This document shows, in pieces, positions 19,931 through 28,610 of a DNA stretch of 64,000 nt. Positions within the stretch are counted from its first letter, which is position 1. Each line of letters starts with the position of its first letter. The position numbers and the translations under genes are program-made. The notes below the pieces were generated by a model. The model was not told the DNA's origin and searched no databases. It saw only the letters and a program-made list of their open reading frames with translations. The DNA is taken from assembly GCA_039105265.1 (NCBI GenBank), contig JAPFFF010000008.1, forward strand, positions 186,001 to 250,000. Direction: 5' to 3'. The stretch is from Tritrichomonas musculus. Its lineage: Eukaryota > Parabasalia > Tritrichomonadida > Tritrichomonadidae.

Positions 19931-21133
19931 ATGATAACAGAACCAAAACAAAATTCACAATCTAATTCACATTATATAGGCTTTGATGATAACATTGTAA
20001 AACTTTATCCAAGTCATTTTATAAAATGGGTGGAAGAACTTGAAAAAAATGGTAATAATAAAGCATTTTATAAAGGCATACCTATTCGTAAAAAATTTAA
20101 AGACTTAACCAAAGAAGAAATATTTAAATTGCCTGGTTGTGATAAATTGGGTCGTAATTTTTCATTAGACCAATTGCGAAAAATCATGCTTGATAACACT
20201 GAGTTTTATCTTAAAAAGAAATGGTATTATATATCAAATAATAGTGATGATCAAAGAGAAATTATGTTGTATGGATTTCAATATGCTGGAATTGCTAAGA
20301 ATCCAAAAAAATTTAAAAAAAAATTGATAAAAACAACGCAAGATGGAATGATAAAGGCTGGTAAAAACATAATGAAGAATTTTATTAAAAAGGGTACTGT
20401 ATTAGATTATTTGGACCTTTATAATTTCTCTATTGACTGTAAATATGACTCAATTGCTAAAAATATTGTTGCTTACGACCAAGAGACCATTTATGCAACT
20501 CGTGAAAAAGAAAGAAAAGACCAACGTAAAGCTAAAGAAGAAGCAAGAAGAGAAAGAGATCGAAAAAATGAAGAAGCAGCTGCAGCATGGAGAGAAGAAC
20601 AACGAGCTAAAAATAAGGCAGCTTATACAAAACGTAAAGCTAAAAAAGAAGAAGCTAAACGTAAAGCTGAAGAAGAAGCTAAACGTAAAGCTGAAGAAGA
20701 AGCTAAACGTAAAGCTGAAGAAGAAGCTAAACAAACACAACCTAAGAAAAAAGAAACACCGATACCATCATTACTTGAAAGCAGACGCTTAATTAAACGT
20801 ACGCCATCACCATCAAAAACTGAAGAACAAAGCACAACTAAAGAAATAGAAAAAACAAATGCAAACGAAACCAGTACAATTAAAACAAGTTTGCCTATAA
20901 ATAGAACTGTATTAAGTTTATCGCGAAAGAGTGATATTTTAAAGCTGCCTGGATTTGAAAATTTAGGTCATTATTTATTGAAAGAATTAAAATCATTTGT
21001 TCGCGAACGTATGCGACAATATACAACAAAAACACGTGGTTTTACAATAAAAGAGTATATGGAAATTTATAATAAAAATAAAGAAGCATTTAAACCAAGT
21101 CATGAAACGCAAAGACGAAGACGAAAACATTAA
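19931..21133 (+). CDS. P1 coiled-coil protein with two LPG-type modules
   Basis: 400 residues. An N-terminal domain carries LTKEEIFKLPGCDKLG (about 58-73). The centre (about 190-275) is a charged coiled coil ending in tandem AKRKAEEE repeats. Near the C-terminus KSDILKLPGFENLG (about 336-349) repeats the LPG module. The same module opens the P1 polymerase gene (TKRDILSLPGFTNRK, about residues 9-23). The repeats suggest a small helical binding module, perhaps SAP-like, shared by replication proteins. No P2 homologue was seen. The AKRKAEEE array comes from a 24-bp tandem repeat. Confidence 0.55.
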   Translation: MITEPKQNSQSNSHYIGFDDNIVKLYPSHFIKWVEELEKNGNNKAFYKGIPIRKKFKDLTKEEIFKLPGCDKLGRNFSLDQLRKIMLDNTEFYLKKKWYYISNNSDDQREIMLYGFQYAGIAKNPKKFKKKLIKTTQDGMIKAGKNIMKNFIKKGTVLDYLDLYNFSIDCKYDSIAKNIVAYDQETIYATREKERKDQRKAKEEARRERDRKNEEAAAAWREEQRAKNKAAYTKRKAKKEEAKRKAEEEAKRKAEEEAKRKAEEEAKQTQPKKKETPIPSLLESRRLIKRTPSPSKTEEQSTTKEIEKTNANETSTIKTSLPINRTVLSLSRKSDILKLPGFENLGHYLLKELKSFVRERMRQYTTKTRGFTIKEYMEIYNKNKEAFKPSHETQRRRRKH

Positions 21134-21140
21134 ACAGTTT

Positions 21141-21345
21141 TGTCAAAGTATCAGGTATCAGGTATCAGTTGCTAGTGAATGATTTTTAAAACAAAACTTT
21201 TTCTAATGAGAGTTAGTTTTATTTTTCGATGTGGATTTGTTATCATTTTGTTAAAGTATCAAGTATCAGGTATCAGTTGCTAGTGAATGATTTTTAAAAC
21301 AAAACTTTTTCTAATGAGAGTTAGTTTTATTTTTAATTTAAATGC
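21141..21345 (+). repeat. Cassette left repeat, two 108-bp units
   Basis: Two direct copies of a 108-bp unit. Each has a GTATCAG tandem string, GCTAGTGAATGATTTTTAAA and a CTAATGAGAGTTAGTTTT segment. Four copies in the opposite orientation lie at 22700-23160. The two groups flank the gene at 21401-22699. Confidence 0.85.
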
Positions 21346-21362
21346 ACTACAAAAATTTATCT

Positions 21363-21400
21363 AGTTTTTTATTTTTTTAATTTTTTTATCGCTATATAAA
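21363..21400 (+). promoter_or_regulatory. Polinton-type upstream motif of the cassette gene
   Basis: T-runs with TTTTTTTATCGC then TATATAAA before ATG. This closely resembles the motif upstream of the gene at 19083, so the cassette gene uses the same signal as its host element. Confidence 0.45.
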
Positions 21401-22699
21401 ATGATAAGTCAAATCGAAAGCAACAAAGTTGCCGAGCGCAAGCGAAACATTAACAACGAATTAAATAATATACGCCAGAAAACATACTCTTAAAATGGTA
21501 AATCATATTTTGGTCTTTATAAATCTATTGAAGAATATGATGAAATCATAAACGAGTATAAAGAGCAAATAGATAACATAAATATTAATGAATTAAATTA
21601 TCAACTTAGTCAATGTAATAATAAATTAACCGAAATCAAAAACGAATTATATCATTTATTATTTAGTGTTGCTGAAGATTCGTTAGAAATAGAGAATAAA
21701 GAAAAGCAATTACATAACGAAGAAAAAGAAATAAATAATAAGAAACTTAGTTTATATGATAAAATTGAACAATATAAAGGTTTAAATAGAGTAATAAATC
21801 AAGCCATTAAAGAAAAAGAATTTATAACTAAAGTCAATCAAAAAATAAATGACATGAAACCATTAATAGAATTGAAATATAATAAACCAAATGAATATAT
21901 TACTAAAAAAATTAATGATTTATTTGATGGATACATGACTGATTTAAACGAAATCATTAATGAAATATTAAATGATTCATGCTCTAAATATGCGAAAAGT
22001 ATGACTGATTATATTAAAAGGCATTTAGATATAAAGCCATTAAATATAATCATTTCACAATTAAAATTATTGTCAAACACTTATTTCAGTTCATGCAATT
22101 TTGATAAAGAGAATCTAAACAGTATTATTAATAAAATATATAAGGATATATATAATTATTGGTCCAAAAACTTTATCGAACCATTTGAGTCTATTTTGGA
22201 AAAATGCATGGTTATAAGCAGTAATATAACTAATATAAAAGAGGCGAATGCTGTAGCTAGCTGTCTTGTAAAATTGATAAATAACCAATTCAAAGAAGAA
22301 GGTGAGTTCAATAAATTATTTAAAGAATATTATGATGAATTTAAAACAATACTAGATGAAATTTTAGATAAATATATTAATCATGAGACATTAAATATTA
22401 AACTAAACGAATTAATACCCAAATCAAATAAAATACAACAATTTATAAAATCACTTCCCACAGAATACACATCAATAACAGAATTAATAACATTATACGA
22501 AAGTATTGTTGGCGAAACAATTACAAATAGAGACATTGGAAAATTATTAAAAAATATTGATGGAATTGAATATAAGAGAAAGAAGGTTAATAATAAGCTG
22601 GTTGGAATGTATAAATATACGCTTAAGCTAAGCTTAAGCTCTACGGCGGAGCCATTGGGAATTTCATTCCCGAAGCCACTTAGTGGATTATACGCTTAA
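21401..22699 (+). pseudogene. Coiled-coil gene in a repeat-bounded cassette inside P1, broken
   Basis: A long K/N/E/I-rich coding region of about 430 codons starting MISQIESNKVAERKRN. It is mostly predicted coiled coil, with a more globular C-terminal part (about the last 100 codons). It has about one break. The final 22 or so codons are different in character and contain GC-richer palindromes, including GGGAAT around a TTC loop and CCAC around TTA (about 22655-22690). They look like an added palindromic tail. No family is recognised. The gene has no counterpart in P2 and is bounded by inverted groups of 108-137-bp repeats, so it looks like cargo. Confidence 0.6.
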
Positions 22700-23160
22700 A
22701 TAAAAAACTAACTCTCATTAGAAAAAGTTTTGTTTTAAAAATCATTCACTAGCACCTGATAGTCTCTTCGAGACGTAGCGCAAAGCGATACCTGATACCT
22801 GATACTTTAACAAAATGATAACAAATCCACATCGAAAAATAAAACTAACTCTCATTAGAAAAAGTTTTGTTTTAAAAATCATTCACTAGCACCTGATAGT
22901 CTCTTCGAGACGTAGCGCAAAGCGATACCTGATACCTGATACTTTAACAAAATGATAACAAATCCACATCGAAAAATAAAACTAACTCTCATTAGAAAAA
23001 GTTTTGTTTTAAAAATCATTCACTAGCACCTGATACCTGATACCTGATACTTTAACAAAATGATAACAAATCCACATCGAAAAATAAAACTAACTCTCAT
23101 TATAAAAAGTTTTGTTTTAAAAATCATTCACTAGCAACTGATACCTGATACTTGATACCA
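22700..23160 (-). repeat. Cassette right repeat, four inverted units of 137, 137, 108 bp and a partial
   Basis: Unit starts (ACTAACTCTC) are at 22707, 22844, 22981 and 23089. The sequence is the reverse complement of the left units. The longer units carry an extra 29-bp insert with hairpin GTCTC-TTC-GAGAC and a CGCAAAGCG string. Confidence 0.85.
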
Positions 23161-23307
23161 TATAATAATATAAATGAAATAATTAAAGAATTGCGGTTTA
23201 TGCAAAATTGCACTGACCAAGAATTCTTAGAAAATGGGTCTGGGGGAATTCTACCAGACCAAAAATAACTTGCTACAAGATAATATATTTTTTTTATTTT
23301 TATATAA
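23161..23307. other. Gene remnant next to the cassette
   Basis: A short coding-like stretch on the plus strand (about 23172-23268, containing ELRFMQNCTDQEFLENGSGG) ends in a stop just beyond the repeat array. It may be the end of an older P1 gene displaced by the cassette. It is followed by a T-rich promoter-like run before 23308. Confidence 0.35.
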
Positions 23308-23541
23308 ATGCGAAAACAAATACAAAATATGGTTCCATTAAGTGAAATCATTGAAAAAGCTGATTCAGTACTATCGGCTCAAATGAGAAGGCTTAAACAA
23401 AATGCTAAACAAAGCAAATTAAATAATCTTGAAAAAATAATTATCGATGAGATGCATTTAGGAGGTTTTAGAATAATTTGCATGGATGAAAATATATCAA
23501 AAGATGATATAAGGATGCTTTGCGAAAACATTTATAATTAA
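23308..23541 (+). CDS. P1 small hypothetical protein
   Basis: 77 residues, largely helical (LSEIIEKADSVLSAQMRRLK, about 11-30), with a C-terminal MHLGGFRIICMDENISKDD segment. No family is recognised. It ends 12 bases before the HNH gene, so the two may be expressed together. The start follows a T-run and TATATAA. Confidence 0.5.
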   Translation: MRKQIQNMVPLSEIIEKADSVLSAQMRRLKQNAKQSKLNNLEKIIIDEMHLGGFRIICMDENISKDDIRMLCENIYN

Positions 23542-23553
23542 TTTTATAATTTT

Positions 23554-24252
23554 ATGACATGTGATATAAAATTATATATTAAATTATATATTAAAAAATT
23601 TAAAAACAAAATTATAGAATTAGAGGCTGAGAAAATTCAAATAAATGATGATGATGAAATTAGCCCAGTTGCAGATAATGAAGATGATGCTGAATGGCTG
23701 CCATTAAAAGGTTATGAAAAAGAGTATGCTATTTATAACTGTTATCCTTATCCCATTAAAAAAATAAGTAATGAAAAAATTATTAAAGAAAGCATTAGCA
23801 AAAAAGAAGGCTATGTGCAAATAGCTTTAAATGGACAATGCAAGCAAAAACATATCATTGTAGCCAAACAGTTTATTAGAAATAATGATCCAAAGAATAA
23901 ACCAATTGTTGATCACATCGACCGAAATAGAGCTAATTATGAAATATCAAATTTACGCTGGGTTTCACCAAAAGAAAATTCACAAAATAAGTCATCTACT
24001 AAAGGCAAGCCACACGATTACGTTGATAATATACCAGATGAAGCCATTGTTATAGATAGATATGGTGAGCATCAGTTAGAAAACTATTATTACTATGATC
24101 ATGTATTTTATTTCTATAACGGAATCAAGTATAGAAAACTGCGAATAAATGAAAATAAGAGAGGATACAAATTTATAATTGCTTTTGATGTTGATGAAAA
24201 AAAAACATTTATATATATAAGCAAATTCAAAAAATTATATGACCTTATTTAA
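23554..24252 (+). CDS. P1 NUMOD4/HNH endonuclease
   Basis: 232 residues. A NUMOD4 domain (EWLPLKGYEKEYAIYN, about 47-62) precedes an HNH nuclease domain with a histidine at about 100, VDHIDRNRANYEISNLRWVS (about 119-138) and KENSQN. A C-terminal domain of about 80 residues (YYYYDHVFYFYNGIKYRKLR and a KRGYKF motif) may bind DNA. Such enzymes nick or cut DNA and often spread by homing. Fragments of a relative lie at 2831-3715 outside the Polintons. No P2 homologue was seen in this window. Confidence 0.75.
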   Translation: MTCDIKLYIKLYIKKFKNKIIELEAEKIQINDDDEISPVADNEDDAEWLPLKGYEKEYAIYNCYPYPIKKISNEKIIKESISKKEGYVQIALNGQCKQKHIIVAKQFIRNNDPKNKPIVDHIDRNRANYEISNLRWVSPKENSQNKSSTKGKPHDYVDNIPDEAIVIDRYGEHQLENYYYYDHVFYFYNGIKYRKLRINENKRGYKFIIAFDVDEKKTFIYISKFKKLYDLI

Positions 24253-24303
24253 TACAACGAGATAATTTATTTGGAAAGATTTTATATTTTTATTTTAATA
24301 TAA

Positions 24304-27300
24304 ATGAATGATAAATTATTAAGCAAATTAACCAAACGAGATATATTATCTTTGCCAGGTTTCACTAACAGAAAGGCATCATTAAGTGAATTAAGAACAC
24401 AATTAAACAATAGGCTTACAACAATGAATATTAACAAACGCGGGGCAAGAACAATTGATTATATTAATGCTTTTAAACACGCCGATAATGAATTGTTCAA
24501 TAAATTAAGTCATGACAAAATTAATAAGCAACAACATAAACAGCAGCGAAAACAATATAAGCAATCAATCAAAGAATCAGCGCTTAATGAAAGGTCTTTA
24601 TTCAATCTACCTACTGATTTATATACTACTACGAAAACAGAAGCTAGAAAACAATATGAAAAAAGAATAAAAGAAGTTAGTGATAAATCTAATTTCCAAA
24701 AATATATGAAAGAGTTTATGAACGATGTTAATAATAGATTTAGTTTTGAAATAGTTATTGGAGATGATGAAGATAAACGATTGGCTTTTTGTGAAACGTT
24801 GCGACAATGTTATAAATTAGCTAGTAGAGATAGACCTATTATTAAAGCTCATTCAATAGATGATACGCATAAATACTTCACTCTAAGCGAAAAGCATGAA
24901 ATTGATTTTACAATAGGTCATATAGCAGGAACCATTGAATTAACAACATACTCAAGCGATGATGACCCATCATATACTGGCTCTTTTATACCTATTCGTT
25001 ATGAGCTGTTATTTATAAATAAAGATAAAGTAAATAAAAAAACAAAATTCACTGTTAATAAGCATGATGCCGAAACAAATAAAATATATAAAGAAGAGAT
25101 AGAAATTGATGAAGATTTTCGAGAACGACCAAATGGTAGCTTCTTTCCATATATTAATTTAAGCAACATTGACTTAACAGATTTCCAAATCTATAACTCT
25201 ATCAATAAAACAAATTATAAAGATAACTGTTTTGTCTATGCTTGCATTAAATCAGGTGTCTTTGATGAAACTGAAATTAATAATTTACGTTATATTGTTA
25301 AAACGAGAAGCGTACCAAGTGATAAGATATATGAGGTCGCCAAAATATTTAATTGCCATTTTGTAGTAAAACGCATTTATGAAAAGGATAACATTACACA
25401 ACAAATTAAAATAGATACTAGAAAGAAACCATGGGCTAAAAATTTTGATAGAACAGTTGAGCTATTATTGTTTAAAAACCATTACATGCTTTATAAAAAT
25501 ATACCAACAACAACATTTTATTTAACACATCACGAAGAATTAGATTCTAAATTCTCTACTATATCTATTGAAACAAGAAAGCTAATATGTGGTTTAGATA
25601 GAGGACGCTATCCAAAATACGCAAAAAACGGAACGAGTCCAATGATTATATTTAGAAAGATGTTTGAGTTAGGCTTGTTTAGAGAAATTAAATTATGTGA
25701 GCTAAATATTTTATCAACTACAGAATTCACTAACAATATCAAAGACTACGATGACTTAGATTATGATGAAAATACCTGTTGCAAAATTGTAAAGAATGAG
25801 GCTTTAAAAGATAAATTTTGGACCAAAATATATTATAGTGATTTGGAAACAAATGTTAATGTATCTCCACATAAAACTTATCTAAATTGCACCGTTTGGA
25901 GAACATACGAAAAAATACATTGTGTATCATTTACAGGTGAAAATATTGCTGATGAGTTATTAAATTTTTTAGATAATGGTTCATTAACTTATTTTCATAA
26001 CCTACAATATGATGGGTGCTTTTTCTTAAACGCTCCTGGATGGAAAACAAAAATTCTTAAACGAGAGAGCACCATTTTACAAATAGAAATGAGAAGACCA
26101 ATTAGTAAAAGAGAGGTCAAAACATTAACTTTTCGCGATAGCTATTCAATAATACAAGCCCCATTACGTTCATTTGCCAATATGTTTAACTTAAACGTTC
26201 ATAAAGAGGTCATGGCATATAAATTATATACTGAACATAATATTAATCGAGGTATGGTTTCAGCGCTAGAATTCCAATTACAATATTACGCAGAAAATAA
26301 AGATAATAAACCATTGAAAGATATAACGAATGATTGGAAACAGTTAATAGAGAATGCAAAAATAGCTAATGCATACAGTAATTTAAAAATAGAAGAACAC
26401 AGTTCCGCGACGCCTTGCATCGATATTATGCAGTATGCTAAGTTCTATTGTAAAAAGGATTGTATAGTGTTAATGAAAGGTATGGAAAAATTCAATAGTG
26501 ATTTAATTGAAGTGTTTGAAAAAACTAAAACAAAAATGGGCTGTGTTCATAATTTTATTTCAATATCTTCAATTGGATATCAGTTTGCTAAAATGTATGG
26601 ATGCTTTGACAGATGTTATGAATTAAGTGGCAAACCACAAAATTTTATTCAACGTTGTGTAAGTGGTGGGAGAACAATGACGGCTAATAATGAAAAACAA
26701 TATATAGAGGGAAGAATACAAGATTTTGATGCTGTTAGCTTATATCCGTCAGCGATGAGTGTAATGGATGGCGTACCTAAAGGCAAACCTAAAATAATCC
26801 CAGCAAATGCAACTACTGAAGACTTATTACGTTATGACACATTCTTCGCCGAAATTAATATAACCAATATAAAATGTAAAAGTGATTATGAATATAAATT
26901 CGGTCAAGTGTTTATTAAAAATGAAAATGGAAGCAAGATATTTAATAACAAACCTGTTAATAATTTTTATATTGACAAGGTAGCATTTAAAGATTTAATG
27001 GAGTTTTATGAATTTGATTATGAACTGATTCGAGGCTATTATTTCAATGAAGGATTTAATAATAAAATCAATTCATTCATTACCAAGCTATTTAATCTAA
27101 GATTGAAATATAAAAAAGAAAAGAACCCGTTGCAATCTACAATAAAATTATTACTTAACAGCATATACGGCAAATCTATTTTAAAAGCTATGCCTACTGA
27201 AACAAAATGCATAAGCAAAGATAAGATTTATAAATATATTTTGCGTAATTATAATTTTATAACTGAAGCAACTGAGAACGATAGTATAAATAATGTTTAT

Positions 27301-27870
27301 GTAAAAATAATTAAACCAATTGATAACCATTTTAATTTACCACAATTTGGAGCATCTGTTTTAAGTTGGAGTAAGCACTTAATGAATAAAGTTATATCAA
27401 CTGCTGAACAAAATGGAATAAATATATTTTACCAAGATACCGACAGCATTCATGTAATGGAAGATGATGCGAAACATATTGCGAACATATTTAAGCGAAA
27501 ATATGGTCAAGAACTAATTGGTGAGAGAATGACACAATTTCATAATGATTTTGATTCATTTGATGGAGCAGTTGGCAATGTGTGCTCACGAAAATTAATA
27601 GCTTTGGGTAAAAAAAGTTATTTAGATATATTAGTTGATGAAGTTGGCAATGAAGGCTATCATATTAGATTAAAAGGCATACCTAAGCAATGCATCTTAA
27701 ACAAATGCAAGCGATTAAATATTACTGTTGAAGAGTTATATGAAAAATTATATAATGGCGAAGAGATTAGATTTAACTTATTAGATGGGTGTAATTGCTT
27801 TAGAAAAAATAAATCATTTCAACAAATTAATTTACCACAATTTAACAGAACAGTTAAATTTACTTCGTAA
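24304..27870 (+). CDS. polB: P1 protein-primed family B DNA polymerase
   Basis: 1188 residues. It copies the element genome from a protein primer at the ends. The exonuclease motifs are YYSDLETN (about 509-516), FHNLQYDGCFF (about 562-572) and YCKKDCIV (about 713-720). The polymerase motifs are DFDAVSLYPSAM (about 808-819), KLLLNSIYGKS (about 948-958) and YQDTDSIHV (about 1043-1051). The N-terminal 480 residues include an LPG module (9-23), shared with the gene at 19931. They also include a DNCFVYACIKSG ... NHYMLY stretch (about 313-394) that recalls OTU-like proteases; that reading is low confidence. The frame is open throughout. Its 3' end overlaps the penton gene tail to tail by 11 bp, as in P2. 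Confidence 0.92.
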   Translation: MNDKLLSKLTKRDILSLPGFTNRKASLSELRTQLNNRLTTMNINKRGARTIDYINAFKHADNELFNKLSHDKINKQQHKQQRKQYKQSIKESALNERSLFNLPTDLYTTTKTEARKQYEKRIKEVSDKSNFQKYMKEFMNDVNNRFSFEIVIGDDEDKRLAFCETLRQCYKLASRDRPIIKAHSIDDTHKYFTLSEKHEIDFTIGHIAGTIELTTYSSDDDPSYTGSFIPIRYELLFINKDKVNKKTKFTVNKHDAETNKIYKEEIEIDEDFRERPNGSFFPYINLSNIDLTDFQIYNSINKTNYKDNCFVYACIKSGVFDETEINNLRYIVKTRSVPSDKIYEVAKIFNCHFVVKRIYEKDNITQQIKIDTRKKPWAKNFDRTVELLLFKNHYMLYKNIPTTTFYLTHHEELDSKFSTISIETRKLICGLDRGRYPKYAKNGTSPMIIFRKMFELGLFREIKLCELNILSTTEFTNNIKDYDDLDYDENTCCKIVKNEALKDKFWTKIYYSDLETNVNVSPHKTYLNCTVWRTYEKIHCVSFTGENIADELLNFLDNGSLTYFHNLQYDGCFFLNAPGWKTKILKRESTILQIEMRRPISKREVKTLTFRDSYSIIQAPLRSFANMFNLNVHKEVMAYKLYTEHNINRGMVSALEFQLQYYAENKDNKPLKDITNDWKQLIENAKIANAYSNLKIEEHSSATPCIDIMQYAKFYCKKDCIVLMKGMEKFNSDLIEVFEKTKTKMGCVHNFISISSIGYQFAKMYGCFDRCYELSGKPQNFIQRCVSGGRTMTANNEKQYIEGRIQDFDAVSLYPSAMSVMDGVPKGKPKIIPANATTEDLLRYDTFFAEINITNIKCKSDYEYKFGQVFIKNENGSKIFNNKPVNNFYIDKVAFKDLMEFYEFDYELIRGYYFNEGFNNKINSFITKLFNLRLKYKKEKNPLQSTIKLLLNSIYGKSILKAMPTETKCISKDKIYKYILRNYNFITEATENDSINNVYVKIIKPIDNHFNLPQFGASVLSWSKHLMNKVISTAEQNGINIFYQDTDSIHVMEDDAKHIANIFKRKYGQELIGERMTQFHNDFDSFDGAVGNVCSRKLIALGKKSYLDILVDEVGNEGYHIRLKGIPKQCILNKCKRLNITVEELYEKLYNGEEIRFNLLDGCNCFRKNKSFQQINLPQFNRTVKFTS

Positions 27871-28591
27871 GTACGTCATACACATCGGCTTTATTTGCAG
27901 GGTTTATTTTTATTGTAATAAACAGTGGTGATTTTAATATAATTGGTTTAAACATAAAATCAACTAATCGCATTTCCAAATATTTTAATGAATCTGTATT
28001 TGTTTTAATTTTAATTGGTTTTGTCATATCATAATTCACCATTAAAGGCTCACCGTCTATAACCATTGCATCAATATTTGCAATAACTGATGGCGTGTAT
28101 TCTTGGTCATCAATAGATGAGTTCATTGGCACACCTTGTAGAGACACTAAATATAATTTGTTTGCAAAATCTAGTATTGGTAAATCTGGCACTAATATTT
28201 CTTCGTTAGCATTACATATAAACTCTTTGGTGTTATATAAGCCTGTAATTAATTTGGCTCTATGGGTGGCACTTGTTAATGTTATATTTTTAGTTGAATT
28301 GATTGAAATTGTTTTATTATTTATATTCTTAAAAGTGATTACTGATTGGCATGCATTTAAAAATTTCGTTAATGAACTTATTGTGAAATTAAAACAGTCT
28401 TCAAACTGTATTTTTATTTCATTATCAGCGGTCTCAAAAACCAAATAATCATCTTTTGTTGTGATTAGTATATTTGCTTTTGTATTAATTGATGAAACAT
28501 AATATTTAACGTATTCACATTTCCACGGGATATTTAATCTTACTTGTATTGAGCTATAATCAGTTGGCTTGCTTTGTGTTGAAACAAACAT
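27860..28591 (-). CDS. P1 penton/minor capsid protein candidate
   Basis: 243 residues counted from the ATG at 28591, chosen because it matches the P2 start (MFVSTQS versus MLISMQS). Conserved blocks are NIPWKCEYVKYYVSSINT, an ISHRA-like segment before LITGLYNT, DLPI...LYLVSLQG and DQEYTPSVIANI, ending in a KADVYDVLTK tail. The size, beta-rich pattern and presence in both elements suggest the single jelly-roll minor capsid protein that fills capsid vertices. That is inference from position and length. It diverges from the fibre gene across only 19 bp, which would suit a penton-fibre pair. Confidence 0.6.
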   Translation of the reverse strand: MFVSTQSKPTDYSSIQVRLNIPWKCEYVKYYVSSINTKANILITTKDDYLVFETADNEIKIQFEDCFNFTISSLTKFLNACQSVITFKNINNKTISINSTKNITLTSATHRAKLITGLYNTKEFICNANEEILVPDLPILDFANKLYLVSLQGVPMNSSIDDQEYTPSVIANIDAMVIDGEPLMVNYDMTKPIKIKTNTDSLKYLEMRLVDFMFKPIILKSPLFITIKINPANKADVYDVLTK

Positions 28592-28610
28592 TATTTTATA
28601 TTGTATTAAA
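28592..28610. promoter_or_regulatory. 19-bp bidirectional spacer between penton and fibre genes
   Basis: The start codons of two divergent genes are separated by 19 bases made almost wholly of A and T. Both transcripts must start within or very near this spacer. The P2 equivalent is 16 bp (48318-48333). Confidence 0.7.

Noticed and set aside
25240-25490. An OTU-type protease domain in the polymerase N-terminus as a firm call
   Set aside because: Only a DNCF-type cysteine segment and a later NHYMLY segment are visible. This is too little to assert a protease without a profile or structure comparison.
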